Assembly: GCA_000310025.1 (NCBI GenBank)
Contig: FN649733.1
Location: forward strand, 1,479,127-1,543,126
Direction of reading: 5' to 3'
Length of the DNA stretch: 64,000 bases
DNA from: Ectocarpus siliculosus
Taxonomy: Eukaryota; Sar; Phaeophyceae; Ectocarpales; Ectocarpaceae
A program made the translations under genes and the position numbers. Within the stretch, counting starts at the first letter, position 1; each line of letters begins with the position of its first letter. Below the pieces are notes generated by a model. The model made no database searches. It was not told the DNA's origin and saw only the letters and a list, made by a program, of their open reading frames with translations. Positions 12,703 through 23,892 of this stretch are shown one piece after another.

Positions 12703-14249
12703 TCGTCTGGGGGGGGGTGGGGGGGGGGGTACGGGGGGGTGGAGGGAAGAACGTTCACTCTTTCAAGTGTAGCTCGGATAAGGCTCCACGCCTGTTGTAC
12801 CTTGATAAGCTGGAGGTTGAACGCTGCTACATATTTAAGTGACAATGCTTGACGTTGCCGAGATACTGCTGTACGTTCACGCAAGAAAACGCCAACATTG
12901 TGTTGCGATTTTTGAGGCGCAACACTAGAGGATACATCGCCTGTCTAAATACTTGTAGTCATGCTGTAGGGTATGTATGTAGCACACACATATGTATGTA
13001 CTGCTGTCACGCCGGTATTGTAGCTGTTGTGAACATCAGGGTTCGGCCGTGAAGCTCTGGCAACGTACAAGGACATGGTTCCTTGAGATAAGAAATACCA
13101 CATATGGAGTCAGCCACTGCTGCTGTTACCTTGATTAAACCTCTGCACTTCAACATGTATACGCAGGTTGCATGTGTACAGTACCTCGTCTAGACTTGCA
13201 GGTCTACAAACGCAGCAGCAAGACTACAGCAGATGAGGTCTACACTACATATGGGTCTATCTGGCAGTTACGATAGGCCGTCCACACAAGCAGCACACGA
13301 ACAAGGCTGCACTACGTGCTCCTATGTGCGAATGCATGAGTAAGTGCATTGGCAGCAATGAGGACAGCGGGTGGGTGGTACAAACGAAGGGGTTAACCAT
13401 GCTCGCTGATTCGGTTGCAGCAGTGTGAAGACACCATGACACATGATGCCGAGATGCTGCATCAGAACTTCGGTCTGACCAGTTACCCTTCTCAGACTTC
13501 AAGAACAGGAGAAATCATGTGCGAGATACGTACAATCAACAAGGTTATTGGCAACAGGCAGTAGTTTTTCCCCCTCGTCCCGACCAAACGGTTCTCACCT
13601 TCTTCGTCGCGAACTGTCGGCCATGCTGCAACTCACCCACTGCTGCTCATCCGCCGTGAGTGCTGTACTGCCAGCGCACACTTCAAGGCGACGTGCGTCG
13701 TCAACTCTCGCAACAGCCGTAGACTGCTGTTCCTGCAATCCCCAAAAGCCTTGTCACGAACCACACCACCGAAAGGCACTTGCCCGTCTACAGGGGGGAA
13801 GACAAAGAGAGGGAAGGGTGTCTAATAAAAGCGGGTGAGCGACCACCGGGCCCGAGAGAGAGGAGGTGCCACATCAGACATACATCAACGCACAGCAGCG
13901 GGGAGAGGCTGCACACGAAGCCCCCCTGGGAGGTACTTGATGCTCTCTGTGGGGCCCCCTACATAGCATGTTTCGTTGGTGCGACCCACCGCACCACACT
14001 ACGCTCTGCTGACCCTGCGATAGAAGTGCTCTGCAGGTTGTCTGACTCCGCCTGCGGTGCGAGCTTTGTCGTCATCGCAAGAGAAGCAGCGCCGCTCTCT
14101 GTTCGGCGTGCTGCCCGAACAAAAATCGGCGTCAATACACGCTCAACGGCTCAGCAGAGCGGAGACAGACAACCTTGGTTGAAGGACGGGGCAGCGAGTG
14201 AGAGACGTTGAGAGAGAGACACCCAGGGGCGGGAGCGGGGATCGTGCTC
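12703..14249. other. Divergent intergenic region
   Basis: About 1.5 kb between the start codons of the PPR gene (minus) and the TPR-methyltransferase gene (plus), so it should hold both promoters. No convincing ORF, RNA gene or clear TATA/CCAAT arrangement was recognised. The motif actgctgta, recurrent in this window, occurs at 12865. Confidence 0.5.
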
Positions 14250-14355
14250 ATGTGGAGGAAATGGGGCGTCGTCCCCCTCATCCTAGCTGCTGTTGTCGTG
14301 GCTGTACAAGGAGATGAAGCAGTCAAACCCGACCCCGCAAGGGCATACGCGTGAG

Positions 14356-14388
<33 letters not shown>

Positions 14389-17300
14389 GCGTGTAGCCGA
14401 GGTTGTGCTGTGTGACGCGATCATGTTTCCCCTGCTGAGCGAATTGTCTCTGGTGTGAGTCCTCTATCCGCTGCCAGCCTTTCGCGTCTGGAAGCGAGAG
14501 CCTCCGCTTCGTGCTCGTTAGAAGCCGAGCACACGCAGCACTCGGAATGACAATGCTGAGGGTAAGGCGAGCAGCGTTTCCTATTGTAGTGTTCATGGGC
14601 GGAAGAGCGGCAGCGGTCTACGCTACACAAGCCTTTGTCAATACTGCTGTAGTGCGATCACATCAGCATCGCAGCTTGATGGACTCTACTGCTGTAGCCT
14701 CGAGCAGCTTCCTGTCGGCGCTGGTGGTGTGGGGAGTAGCTGGTACACAGACGGTCTACGTGTCCACGTGTCTGGTTGTTGAACGATTACACCGCATCAC
14801 GTCCCGCCCCCTTAAGAAGCGCCGTCGCCATCTGTGTGACCCCGGCTCGCATCCGCTGCATGCCCAAAAGACAGAAAATAAGGCGGGGGGGAGATGGGCG
14901 AGGAGACAAGACCTTTGCGCAGACGTGATGCGTCATAGCATGTAGACGGGGGTGTTACTGCTTCTGCAGCCATCGCAAGACTCAACCGACCTACTCACTC
15001 TCTCTCTTGTCTGCCTGGTCCCTGTTTCTGTGCCTTGTGTGCGTCCGTCTGTTTTTTGTCTGTCCGTCTGCGTCTCTCATGTCGGTACGGCGGGGGGGCG
15101 TAGGCACTTCGTGCAAGCAAACACGTACTACACCGACCAGGAGCTTGAACGGTGAGACAACTAACAACCTACGCTGGCTAGGTGCCCCCGGCAGACCCCT
15201 ATCTGCTTCGTTGTGTGTGATTCTACCTAGCGCCTCATATCTTCGGTGGCATGAAGAGACATTGAGGGTTTGGAGAGCTCGTCCCACGCAGACGTTCTGT
15301 TCGAATTTTATCGTCTTGTTAGGAGCCTTAGCTGGTGTTCATATGGCGAGAGCTATTGCGTCTTGTTCTGTGCATCCATCCATTGGACTGAAATTTGGGG
15401 ACACCACGGGATGAAGAAACGTTGTCGGATGATGCGCCTCCTCCTCATCTCACTTGACATTGCTGCACGCAGGCGCGCAGTTTCTGTAGCTGTAGCTGTA
15501 GAGTTGCGGTGCTGATTAGCTTCTGAGAGCCGGGTGTCTCTTTGATCTTGCGTCTTCAATCATCCCCCCCCCCCCTCACCCTTTCTCTCTCCCGGTTGTC
15601 TCTGCTGGAAAAAGGGCGGTGGAAGAGTACAAGACGGCCCTCAAGTTCGACCCCTTACACGCGGACACCATGTGCAACCTCGGCAGCGCTCTTCAGGACC
15701 TGGGTGACTATCCGCTCTCAAGGTGTGGAGAGGGCGTTCTAGTTCCGGCATGTAGTGGGGGACTATCCCCTGTCAAGGGGTGGCTGTCCCCTCTCAACGT
15801 GTGGAGGTAGTGGGTGACTTTCCCCTCTCAGCGCGTGGAGGGTGTTAAGTGTATTTGATGTTCCGATGTGTAGAAGGTTGCGTTATCCTGTTGTTATCCT
15901 CGGAAAATCGGGTGGCCTGATGAAAAGGCGCCAATTTTCGCTGGACAGAGGGCCAAGATATGTACTGCTCAAATGTGATTTCCTGAACCTTGCCATGACG
16001 TGATAACACAACGTCTGATAGCGCCAAATGAAGATAGTAATGCACCTTCGCACGGGATATCAGAACAATAAACGCGGCGGGGCTCTTGTGTGCACATTGT
16101 GTTCATGTGCATCTGATTCGAACGCGTCAATGCAAGGCCGTCCTGGCACGTCCCTTGGCCGAGGTGGTGGCTTACATGGAGTGTGCGTTCTTTTTTGGTA
16201 GCGTGTGGTGGTCCTACGTATCGGCAGAGGTCGGTGGGCGCTTTCAAGCTCAGGTTGAGCTTTGGGTGTTACCGTCAAATGATTTCTTCCCTTTGTGTTT
16301 GTGTGTTGTTGTCGTTTGTGGCGATGGTGGTTGTTGAGTTTCTAGGCCTGTTGTATTTTTCCGTGGTTGACATCAAACATGATCACCCTTGGTTCCTCTT
16401 CCTAGCACGTCCACAAACATCATCCGCACCGGTCCTCAACATGTACACGCCATCATGTGCCCGTTGTCAGGCACTACTACTCCAAGGCCGTGCAGGCTAA
16501 TCCATACCACGCCGTGGCGCACTTTAACCTGGGCCTGCTGCTGCACGACGAGGACATTGACACGGCCATCGAGCACTATCAGGTGGGAGGTGGTTAACAG
16601 TCGAAATCTTGTGCGAAACAGATGCAGCAGTCGATACAGCAAGCAAACCTCATTGTACACATTCCAGAAGTATTCCAGAGAGTATATGTTCTTATGGTCG
16701 CATGGTTTCTTGTTTCCTTTTGAGCAACCCGAATAGTATCTCCTCCGCAGAGGAAACCTGTTGTCCTTGGAAGGTAGGCGGGTTCCACTGGCGACGATGC
16801 TCTATATAGAATGAACGTCAGCAAGAGAGCACATCTGCCTGTCTCCGTTGCCGAAACGTGTCCAATCCGATTCTTATATTTTGTTCCCTGAAACAGCAGC
16901 GAGCTCGTATCGGTTCAGCTCGATGGAAACAAACAGGCGTTTCGGGGTCGAGTGCATTGTCGATTCAACTTAGCAAGACCTCGAATCAAAAACACGAACC
17001 CCTGACAACCGAATCAAGTCTAATCTAGACGATGATGTCAAGCGTTGCGGGACGTTTTCATTCGAACCACCGCTGTCGGCCGTGCCATCCGTACCTAAAA
17101 GAGTGCCGTTGAGATGGACCCGGCTATGGCGGACGCTTGGAGCAACCTCGGCAGCGCCTACCACCGCGAGGACGACCTGGAGGATGCCTTGGGGTGGTGC
17201 GTGCCCACCGTGATGCTTTAAGTCAGAACAGAAACCCATTCAACAGGTTGCCACATGTCATGACCAAAGCCAGAAAAGAAAAATTAACAGGTTGTCACGT

Positions 17301-20300
17301 CACGTTGTAGAGCCGGCACGAACATGCTCGCCAGCATCTTGTTGGTAAGTAGTCGCATCCGTGCTTGGCGGCGTTTGCTTTTTTGAGGTGCATGCTGTTG
17401 TGAGCGAGATTTCAATCATTATTAAGGACACAGACTCCTGTGCAGACCGCGCCATATTTGACTGTTGTGATGCTTTTGTTGAGGTTTGCTCTTGTCGGGG
17501 GAGAGGCGTAGCCTGTAGGTACTTCTGAACGGCGAACAGAGCATGGAGTGCGAAGAGCTGTGAACCCCGCGGTGTGTGTTAAGAGAGAGTGGAAGAGAGG
17601 CGGAAACATGGCATTCCACCGTACACAACCAATCGCACCGACCCTACCTATTGAACGAGGACTTGCTGCTGTACGAGGGATGCATGGTTCACGGGGGACA
17701 GATGGCTACAGCTGGAAGCTCAACATCCGTACTGTACCCCCCACGACACACGCCATATTCTCCGTTTTGGTTGCATCCTGCTGTGCCCCCTTTTGGACGC
17801 GGCGCTCCGGGTTTCCACAGCTACCAGGAGGCCATCAGACTTTACGAGACGGAGGAGGCTTACCAGGGGCTGCCGTTCACCGACGATGTCCTCGCTACGC
17901 TTAACTACCACGTCTCGGTGGGTGCCGCTGCAGCACAGCTGTCTATGCCACGTGCAGCGGGCAGCTTGCAGTGCAAATATCTGTAGAGTGGTGTGTGTGT
18001 ACATGTGGTAGATTTGTTGCAGGTTGTGTTGGAGATGTCGCACGCGTCGCTCATCCTTTGTTCGCGAATCCACGAACACTTCTGCGTGCTGTGGTGTGCG
18101 TTTGCGATGATGGTTTTCGGCTCTCATGTTTTCGATGCTTCCGGTGTGGGCAGATAATCCTGGGAAGACTACCCGACGGGCGCTGCCTGCAGGGGGGCTG
18201 CTTGTCGCAGAGGATGGAGATTCTCCGGAGATGTCTCAGGCACGATCCGGAGCACGCTCTGGTGAGACGGCGTGTGGCGTGGTGATGGGATGAGATAGGA
18301 CGTACGTGAGATGACAGGACATCCGTGAAACCTGACTTGACCATGGGACTTGTCGTGTGTGCGATGATCGGATAGGTGCAACAGTATTGAGATGAGATGA
18401 GAATATTGGTGATGTCAGAAGACGCATGTCATTTCATCAAATGATGAACATTTATCTGGGCTGCTGCTGCTGCTGCTGTTGTTGTTGCTGCTGTGCTGTG
18501 GCCAATGGCGTTGTATGTCTGCCGATGGTTTCTGCTCTTTTTTTTTTCTCTCTTGGCGACGACAGTGCAAGCACAACCTGGAGAGCGCCCTGGGGGACTC
18601 GAGCATGACGAAGGCTTCTCCGGAGTATGTGAAGGTCAGCTTCCCCTACGGTAAAGCTTAGCTGGAAAGTAGGTTTGGCAAGAAGGAAAAAAACAGTCGA
18701 AAAGGGCTCTGTTTTCGTTGTGTCTGTGTGCGTGGTCGCTCCTTTTACGAAGCGGCGAGAGCTCAACGGCGGGTTGCTTGCAGCAAGCATGTGGATTTCT
18801 GTCGTGACTGCTGTCGTTTGTTGTTTGGTGTCGTGGAGGGCTGTTGGTTGCTGTTGTTGGTGGTGTTGTCCACGGGCTTCTATGGTACCAGGCTGACCAA
18901 AATCAGAACCGCTGTTCGTGGAAGCCTTTGAAAGTGTCCAGTTTGCGCCAAGAGCGATCCTTCGACAACGACGAGACTCCTGTTGTTCTTGATGGTGTTG
19001 ATTATTTATCGCTCTGGCTCAACCCGTACCACCTACAGTACGCCGTTGACCACGACACCACGAAGCCCCCGACGGAACAATTTCGAAAGGGAGGCACGTC
19101 CGCCCACCGGAGAACATGTTCCTTGTTTGATCACGCGGGACCCCGTTGCCCGTTGATTCCATCCCACCAGGCTCTTTTCGACTACTACGCGGTTTCTTTC
19201 GACGAGAGCCTCAAGGGCCTAGACTACTCCTCCCCGGAGGCCCTGCGGGAGGTGCTGGGGGGCTTGAGGCCGCGCTACGGCGAGGTCTTCGACGCGGGGT
19301 GAGAGGATGATGTTTTTTTTGCGCATTCCCCCGGGGTTTCGCTCGCGTGTGCATGCCTGCATTCATCCTATATGGAGAGAGGGGCAGCGTTCAAGAGCTT
19401 GGTCAGGACAGCACGTGTTCGTGGTTCAAATTTCGCGTGGTACGTACACGAGGGAGCGTTGTGTGTCCGCCCGACCCGTGGAGATTCTGAAGAATTACAT
19501 TAACGACCCCCCCCCCCCCGCATGTTCTCCCTTCCCGTCCCACCTGATAGGTGCGGCACGGGTCTTTTGGGACCTTTGTTCCGGGACATCACAGGTACTG
19601 CACAGATTCTTGAGTTGTTCTTGTCGAAACGTTGCGTTTTCGTGTTTCCGTCTTGAGCTGTACCCCTTTGGTTCTAGCTTGTACGTGTTTTTTTTTTAAT
19701 ATTATCGCAGAACGGCTTTGGAAGCCCTGCTGTGGATTTGGCAAAAATGCCATATGGAACGATCTCTGATTGAAAATGCTTGAGCTGTGTATCCCTCGCC
19801 GCGCACAAAACAAGCTGGCGGTTTATGTTGTGCTTCGCTCAGCAAATGTTTGACAATTGCCTCATGTCCCAGGGTGTGCTCTCTGGGTTCTCGCGGGGGC
19901 AGGTATTATCAGTTCTATCTGCAGCGCCCCATATTTTTTGTCCCTCTTGGTTATCCAAATCTGTCCATGCACACACGAACACCCTCCCCGCTGTTAACCG
20001 TATATGACACAAGATAACGCACCCACCCCTTGGACCGAGTTTCAAAGCTCGATTACTCCACGACGAAGAGGAATCATGATCGAAATGAAACATTTTCGAA
20101 AAGCTCTCGACGAGATGGTTCCAACGCCGCTGTTTTCGGCGCTGTGACTCTTCCTGCTGTTCAAAGCTCGGTCAAGGGGGTGTGTTATCTTGTGTCATAT
20201 ATACGGTACGCATCTAACCACAATTAATGAGTGTGGGCATGTACGCGCCGGATGTAACCGAAGCAACGAACGAACAATACCAACGCGACTTGTTGTGTGA

Positions 20301-23300
20301 TGTTCTCTGGGCTATATCATGATACAGTCCGATACCATGTAGTATATGAGGCTGATCGAAGTATTCGGCTTAGCTTCACTGATATTCCTCGCGCTCTCGC
20401 GCTCTTGTGCCCTTTTCGTGACCCCCCCTTTTTGACGTTTTTCGTGCCCTCTGCAAGTTTGTTTTGCCGCCTTCCGGTCTTACTTTTGTGCGTCGCCGCC
20501 GCCGCCGCTGCTGGTTGTCGTCGTGGTCGTCGTTGCTGTTGTTGTTGATGCTGCTGCTGTTGATGATGATGCTGCTGCTGCTGTTGTTGTTGCTGCTGCT
20601 GTGTTGCTGCTGCAGATACCCTCATCGGGGTAGACTTGAGCGAGGGGATGCTCGAAGCCGCGTTGGATAGAGGTGAGACTGGAAAAAGCTCATGACTTGC
20701 TCAGCGTTAAATCATTGCGAACTGGGACGGCCGTAACCCTTTCAGATCGCGTGCCTAGACAGGAAGGGAGAGCCGTGCCGCAGATGCCATCATTTCGGCG
20801 TACAGCAGCGGCTGTAAGAGTAGATACCCTCGACGGTACTGGAGCATGCTGGACCCCCACTGGGGGCGGGGTGGTTGATGCGATTTCTTGGTCGTACACT
20901 GAAGAAAGTCTCGCCGTTTTTCGCGGCGGGTGCACGCCAATATGACACCCTCGTTGCTGTTGCTTTCTCTGCGACTATATCTCGTATCATCCCGATCGGT
21001 CTCTTCCGTTACCATTGCGTTTACCAATAAGCGAACACAGCCAGCTTAGCAAAATTCGCGCAGAACGACAAGAACGATGGGAGGTAGACGACCAAGGCGC
21101 TTGCGACAAGATGCAAAACGTGGTTGATAGGTTGGACCGAAAGCAAAAGCTGAGCGGAGACCGGAAGTTGTATTAGCTCAACCACGCCGAAGGCAGCACA
21201 ATGGAGCGGCATTGATGCCCTACCCTTTTCGCACTCTTGCACTTTTAGTCTATTTTTTATTTGTTTTCACACATACCTCGTGTTTTGTCTCCCGGTACAA
21301 TGAAAATGCGTTGGGTTTGTGACCTCTCGCCGCCGTTCGCTCTTTGATCGAATCTGAGTTGAGACAATACATAGGGTAGCCGGCAAAACAAGCCTTGTGC
21401 CTTTTTTAGATAAGTTGGGCGTTGGCCATTTCAGAGGGTGTACGCCGGAGCGGGGGGCCCGTATCGCATTTTGAGTTGGTCATACTCCTCACCCTCAAAA
21501 AGGCACGTGCTGAAACCGCAGCATCCTGACGGATGGAAGGAACATGTGAAAACATAATATTCTTCGTCGCTTACGTTGCGTTTTGAACTACATGATTTTC
21601 ACACCGAAGTGGAGATTCTCCAGCAACGCCCTAATCCCGCTCCCCTTGCGTTGCCCTCTCGTATGATGATTGCGCTGCGGCGTCAGATGTGTACGACGCG
21701 CTGGCTGTTGGGGAGATAGGGGAGATTCTGCGAATGGTGAGAGCAACGAGTCACGATATGGGTTCCAAGAGCATCGGAAGCACTTTTTTACTACACTGGC
21801 AGACTCTTGTTTCGATGGTCTCCGTATTATTTTCTTGCTACCTCCCGCGCCTTCACTATTATAGTATACTCATGAGCGGCAAGGAGGGGGGGCTCTGGGG
21901 ACGAGAGAGGGGGGAGGGGGGGGGATGCTGCGTGTATGCTGTGTGGCCTTTGTTGGTGGTGTTTCTCTAGTTTATCCCGCTTTTTGCCCTGCCTCTTCTT
22001 TCCCCCTTTTGGCGCCCGCTCTTGTCGCACCTCAACACCGCCAACAACGCCAACAACGCCAACAACACAGCGGGCTGGCGAGGGAGTACGGGGGGACCTT
22101 GTGGTGGCGGCGGATGTACTAGTGTGAGTGGCGTTTACGCAATACCATGACTTTTGTTGTCTGATGTCCTTGGCGAGAGAAAGTCCGTCTCGTGCGGGTT
22201 CCTATGTCCGTGGTGCAACCAGGCTCTGTCAGCAGTTTTTGTTATCGTTCGGTTGTTGCTGCCCTGCGTGAGCCAAACTTGTTACTATTTTTTGCTAATG
22301 TTTGGTTTGGTTTTCCCTGTGTGGCGCCCGTACGTTTGTGTCGACTCTCTCACGGCCACCTACGCGCGGTACGAAACAGGTACATCGGGGAGTTGGAAGA
22401 CATTTTTGTATCGTCGCGGGAGTACCTCGGTGACGGAGGCGTTCTGGCGTTCACGTGCGAGCTCATCGCTCCGCAAGACTGCGACGAGGCGAAGGCAAGA
22501 CACGGAAAAAATGGACTTTGTTAGCGATAGTGTTGATGCTTGCTGTTATTATGAACGTGTTGCCGTTGGTGTGTCGTTGTCTTTTGATCTCGTCGTTGTC
22601 GTTGACACCTAACCGTTTTTTTGCTGATGAGCTTCTGTGCGAGCACATCTCCTTTTGCTGACGAGCTTCTCTGCAAGCACGTCTCCTCTTTGCTAATGAG
22701 CTTCTGGTGCAAGCACGTCTCCTTTTTATCGACCCACCCCCATCACTTTGATGCTTCACCGTAATCCGAGCGTTGGCTCCGCTTGTTCATGAACGAATCC
22801 CCCGGCCATCAAGATCAACACCTGTTTCCGTCCCGCGTGGCTCCTGCCCGAACATGCCCGTCTTGTCTTTCGACGCACAGGGGTGCAAGGGGTGGCAGCT
22901 GCTGCCGTCGGGTAGGTTTGCCCACACCAAGGGCTACTTGCACCAGCTGGCGGAGATGTGAGATGACGACTTTTCCTGACCTTGGAAGCCCCGAAGCACA
23001 GCACATCGGACAGACGAGCAATCCCCTCGACATTTGCTCTGCATCCTGCCTGCGGCGTGTGTGGTGGTGTGCTCGCACGGGCCTTGGTTTTAGCTTCCTT
23101 TTCAATTTGGTGCCGTTCCACACCCTTCGCCGCAAGGAGTGACCAAGCGAAGAAGAAGAATCCGCCAACCCCTCGCGAATCACGAACTACTGTAGATCAT
23201 GAGCCCATTGAGACCCACACACCTCTACCGTATTTGTTACATGCGCGTGCCCGTTTTGTGTGGTATGTACCCGTCGAGATTCCTTCAGCTATGACAAGCC

Positions 23301-23892
23301 TCTGGGCGGCAGCTGACGTTTTCACTTCCATATGCAAGTGAATATGTGGGGCTGACATAGAGCCGCCCGTGGGCGTACAGAGCTTGCTGCCCGTTGTTCG
23401 CTTGCTCCACATCATCTCTCGTCGATCTCTTACGTGGATATTTCGTTGATGAAGCCTTTTCAACGTCGTAGGTGGCCGTGCCAATAGTTGTCGCCGTGAA
23501 GCAGAAGTCACCATTCGAAACACACCCACACATTGACTTCTTGGTGTTTTGGTTCATCATTGTCAGAACGTGGATCCTTCTCAGACACAAAACTATGCAG
23601 CATGCTTCACCCCGTCTTGCAACACGCAGTGGCACACCAGCAGAGGCTGCGATTTTTTCTTCTCTACCAACGCGCGCGCGTTTGCTGTGCTTGATTCCGA
23701 TGACGCCGGTCGTTCGTGCTGCCCGTTTGCAGGTTCGGGTTTGACGTGGCACACTACCGGGAGATGTCGCCGAGAAAAGAAGCAGGGTCACCGGTACAAG
23801 GCCAGCTCATCGCGCTGGTCAAGCGGGGGGAGGGTAGACAACGCCAGCCAGCACAAGAGGAAGAGCAAGAAGACGTCTCATCAGAGCTGTAG
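14250..23892 (+). CDS. TPR-repeat SAM-dependent methyltransferase (COG4976 type) with signal peptide
   Basis: Predicted class I methyltransferase fused behind TPR repeats; the substrate is unknown. Exons: 14250-14350, 15104-15151, 15615-15722, 16471-16582, 17102-17196, 17821-17917, 18154-18261, 18566-18634, 19171-19298, 19551-19594, 20616-20672, 21687-21736, 22071-22123, 22380-22494, 22881-22957, 23733-23892 (TAG). The total is 1,422 nt (473 residues) and every junction keeps phase. Exon 1 encodes a signal peptide (MWRKWGVVPLILAAVVV, then Ala-Val-Gln-Gly). Next come about four TPRs, such as TMCNLGSALQDLGDYPLS and DAWSNLGSAYHREDDLEDAL. The methyltransferase begins at ALFDYYAVSFDESL, with motif I VFDAGCGTGLLG, motif II LIGVDLSEGMLEAA and the strand DLVVAADVLVYIGELED. 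It ends with the COG4976-like LLPSGRFAHTKGYL and SPVQGQLIALVKR, then an acidic tail. An in-frame stop precedes the ATG. One intron (22495-22880) has a GC donor. ER or secretory location is inferred from the signal peptide. Confidence 0.92.
14355..14390. repeat. (CTG)n microsatellite
   Basis: A pure CTG run just inside intron 1 of the TPR-methyltransferase gene, a few bases after the gtgagt donor. Similar CTG/CAG runs occur at about 4688-4715, 12358-12377, 18462-18495 and 58019-58038. Confidence 0.85.
15701..15840 (+). repeat. Tandem repeat of an exon-intron junction
   Basis: A degenerate unit of about 23-30 bp that includes the end of methyltransferase exon 3 and its splice donor (15701-15730) recurs at about 15756-15783, 15784-15806 and 15811-15840. 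The unit reads roughly tgggtgact, then t-cc-ctctca, then a donor-like gtgtggag. The first and last copies are both 30 bp and differ at about five positions. The extra copies lie in the intron and carry decoy donor-like sites. Only the first copy keeps the phase needed for exon 4. Confidence 0.75.
19997..20207. mobile_element. MITE-like element with ~42-bp terminal inverted repeats
   Basis: The left arm (19997-20039, starting accgtatatgacacaagata) is nearly the exact inverse complement of the right arm (20167-20207, ending in ttgtgtcatatatacggt). Between them are about 125 bp with no coding potential. Size, inverted ends and lack of an ORF fit a miniature inverted-repeat DNA transposon of unassigned superfamily. 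No unambiguous target-site duplication is visible. It sits in the methyltransferase intron between exons 19551-19594 and 20616-20672. Confidence 0.75.
20500..20614. repeat. Imperfect (CTG/TTG)n tract before a splice acceptor
   Basis: A mixed ctg/ttg/atg triplet repeat running directly into the tgcag acceptor of methyltransferase exon 20616-20672. It probably serves as the pyrimidine-rich tract of that acceptor. It is open in several frames, which produces spurious Leu- or Gln-rich ORFs. Confidence 0.8.
22620..22722. repeat. Three tandem copies of a ~34-bp unit
   Basis: Three head-to-tail degenerate copies (22620-22652, 22653-22686, 22687-22722), each with tttgctgatgagcttct followed by a gcaagcacgtctcc-like half. 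They lie in the GC-AG intron (22495-22880) of the methyltransferase gene. Confidence 0.8.

Noticed and set aside
11039-12772. Long plus-strand ORF (577 aa) opposite PPR exon 1
   Set aside because: It is Pro/Ala/Arg low-complexity and the antisense shadow of a GC-rich exon. The minus strand continues in phase into PPR exons.
17311-17344. Possible 34-nt methyltransferase exon
   Set aside because: It cannot be joined in phase to exon 17821-17917. Direct splicing of 17196 to 17821 gives a canonical TPR helix (EDALGCYQEAIRLYE).
20317-20625. Poly-Gln/Leu ORFs over triplet repeats
   Set aside because: They arise from an imperfect CTG/TTG tract in an intron directly before a splice acceptor.
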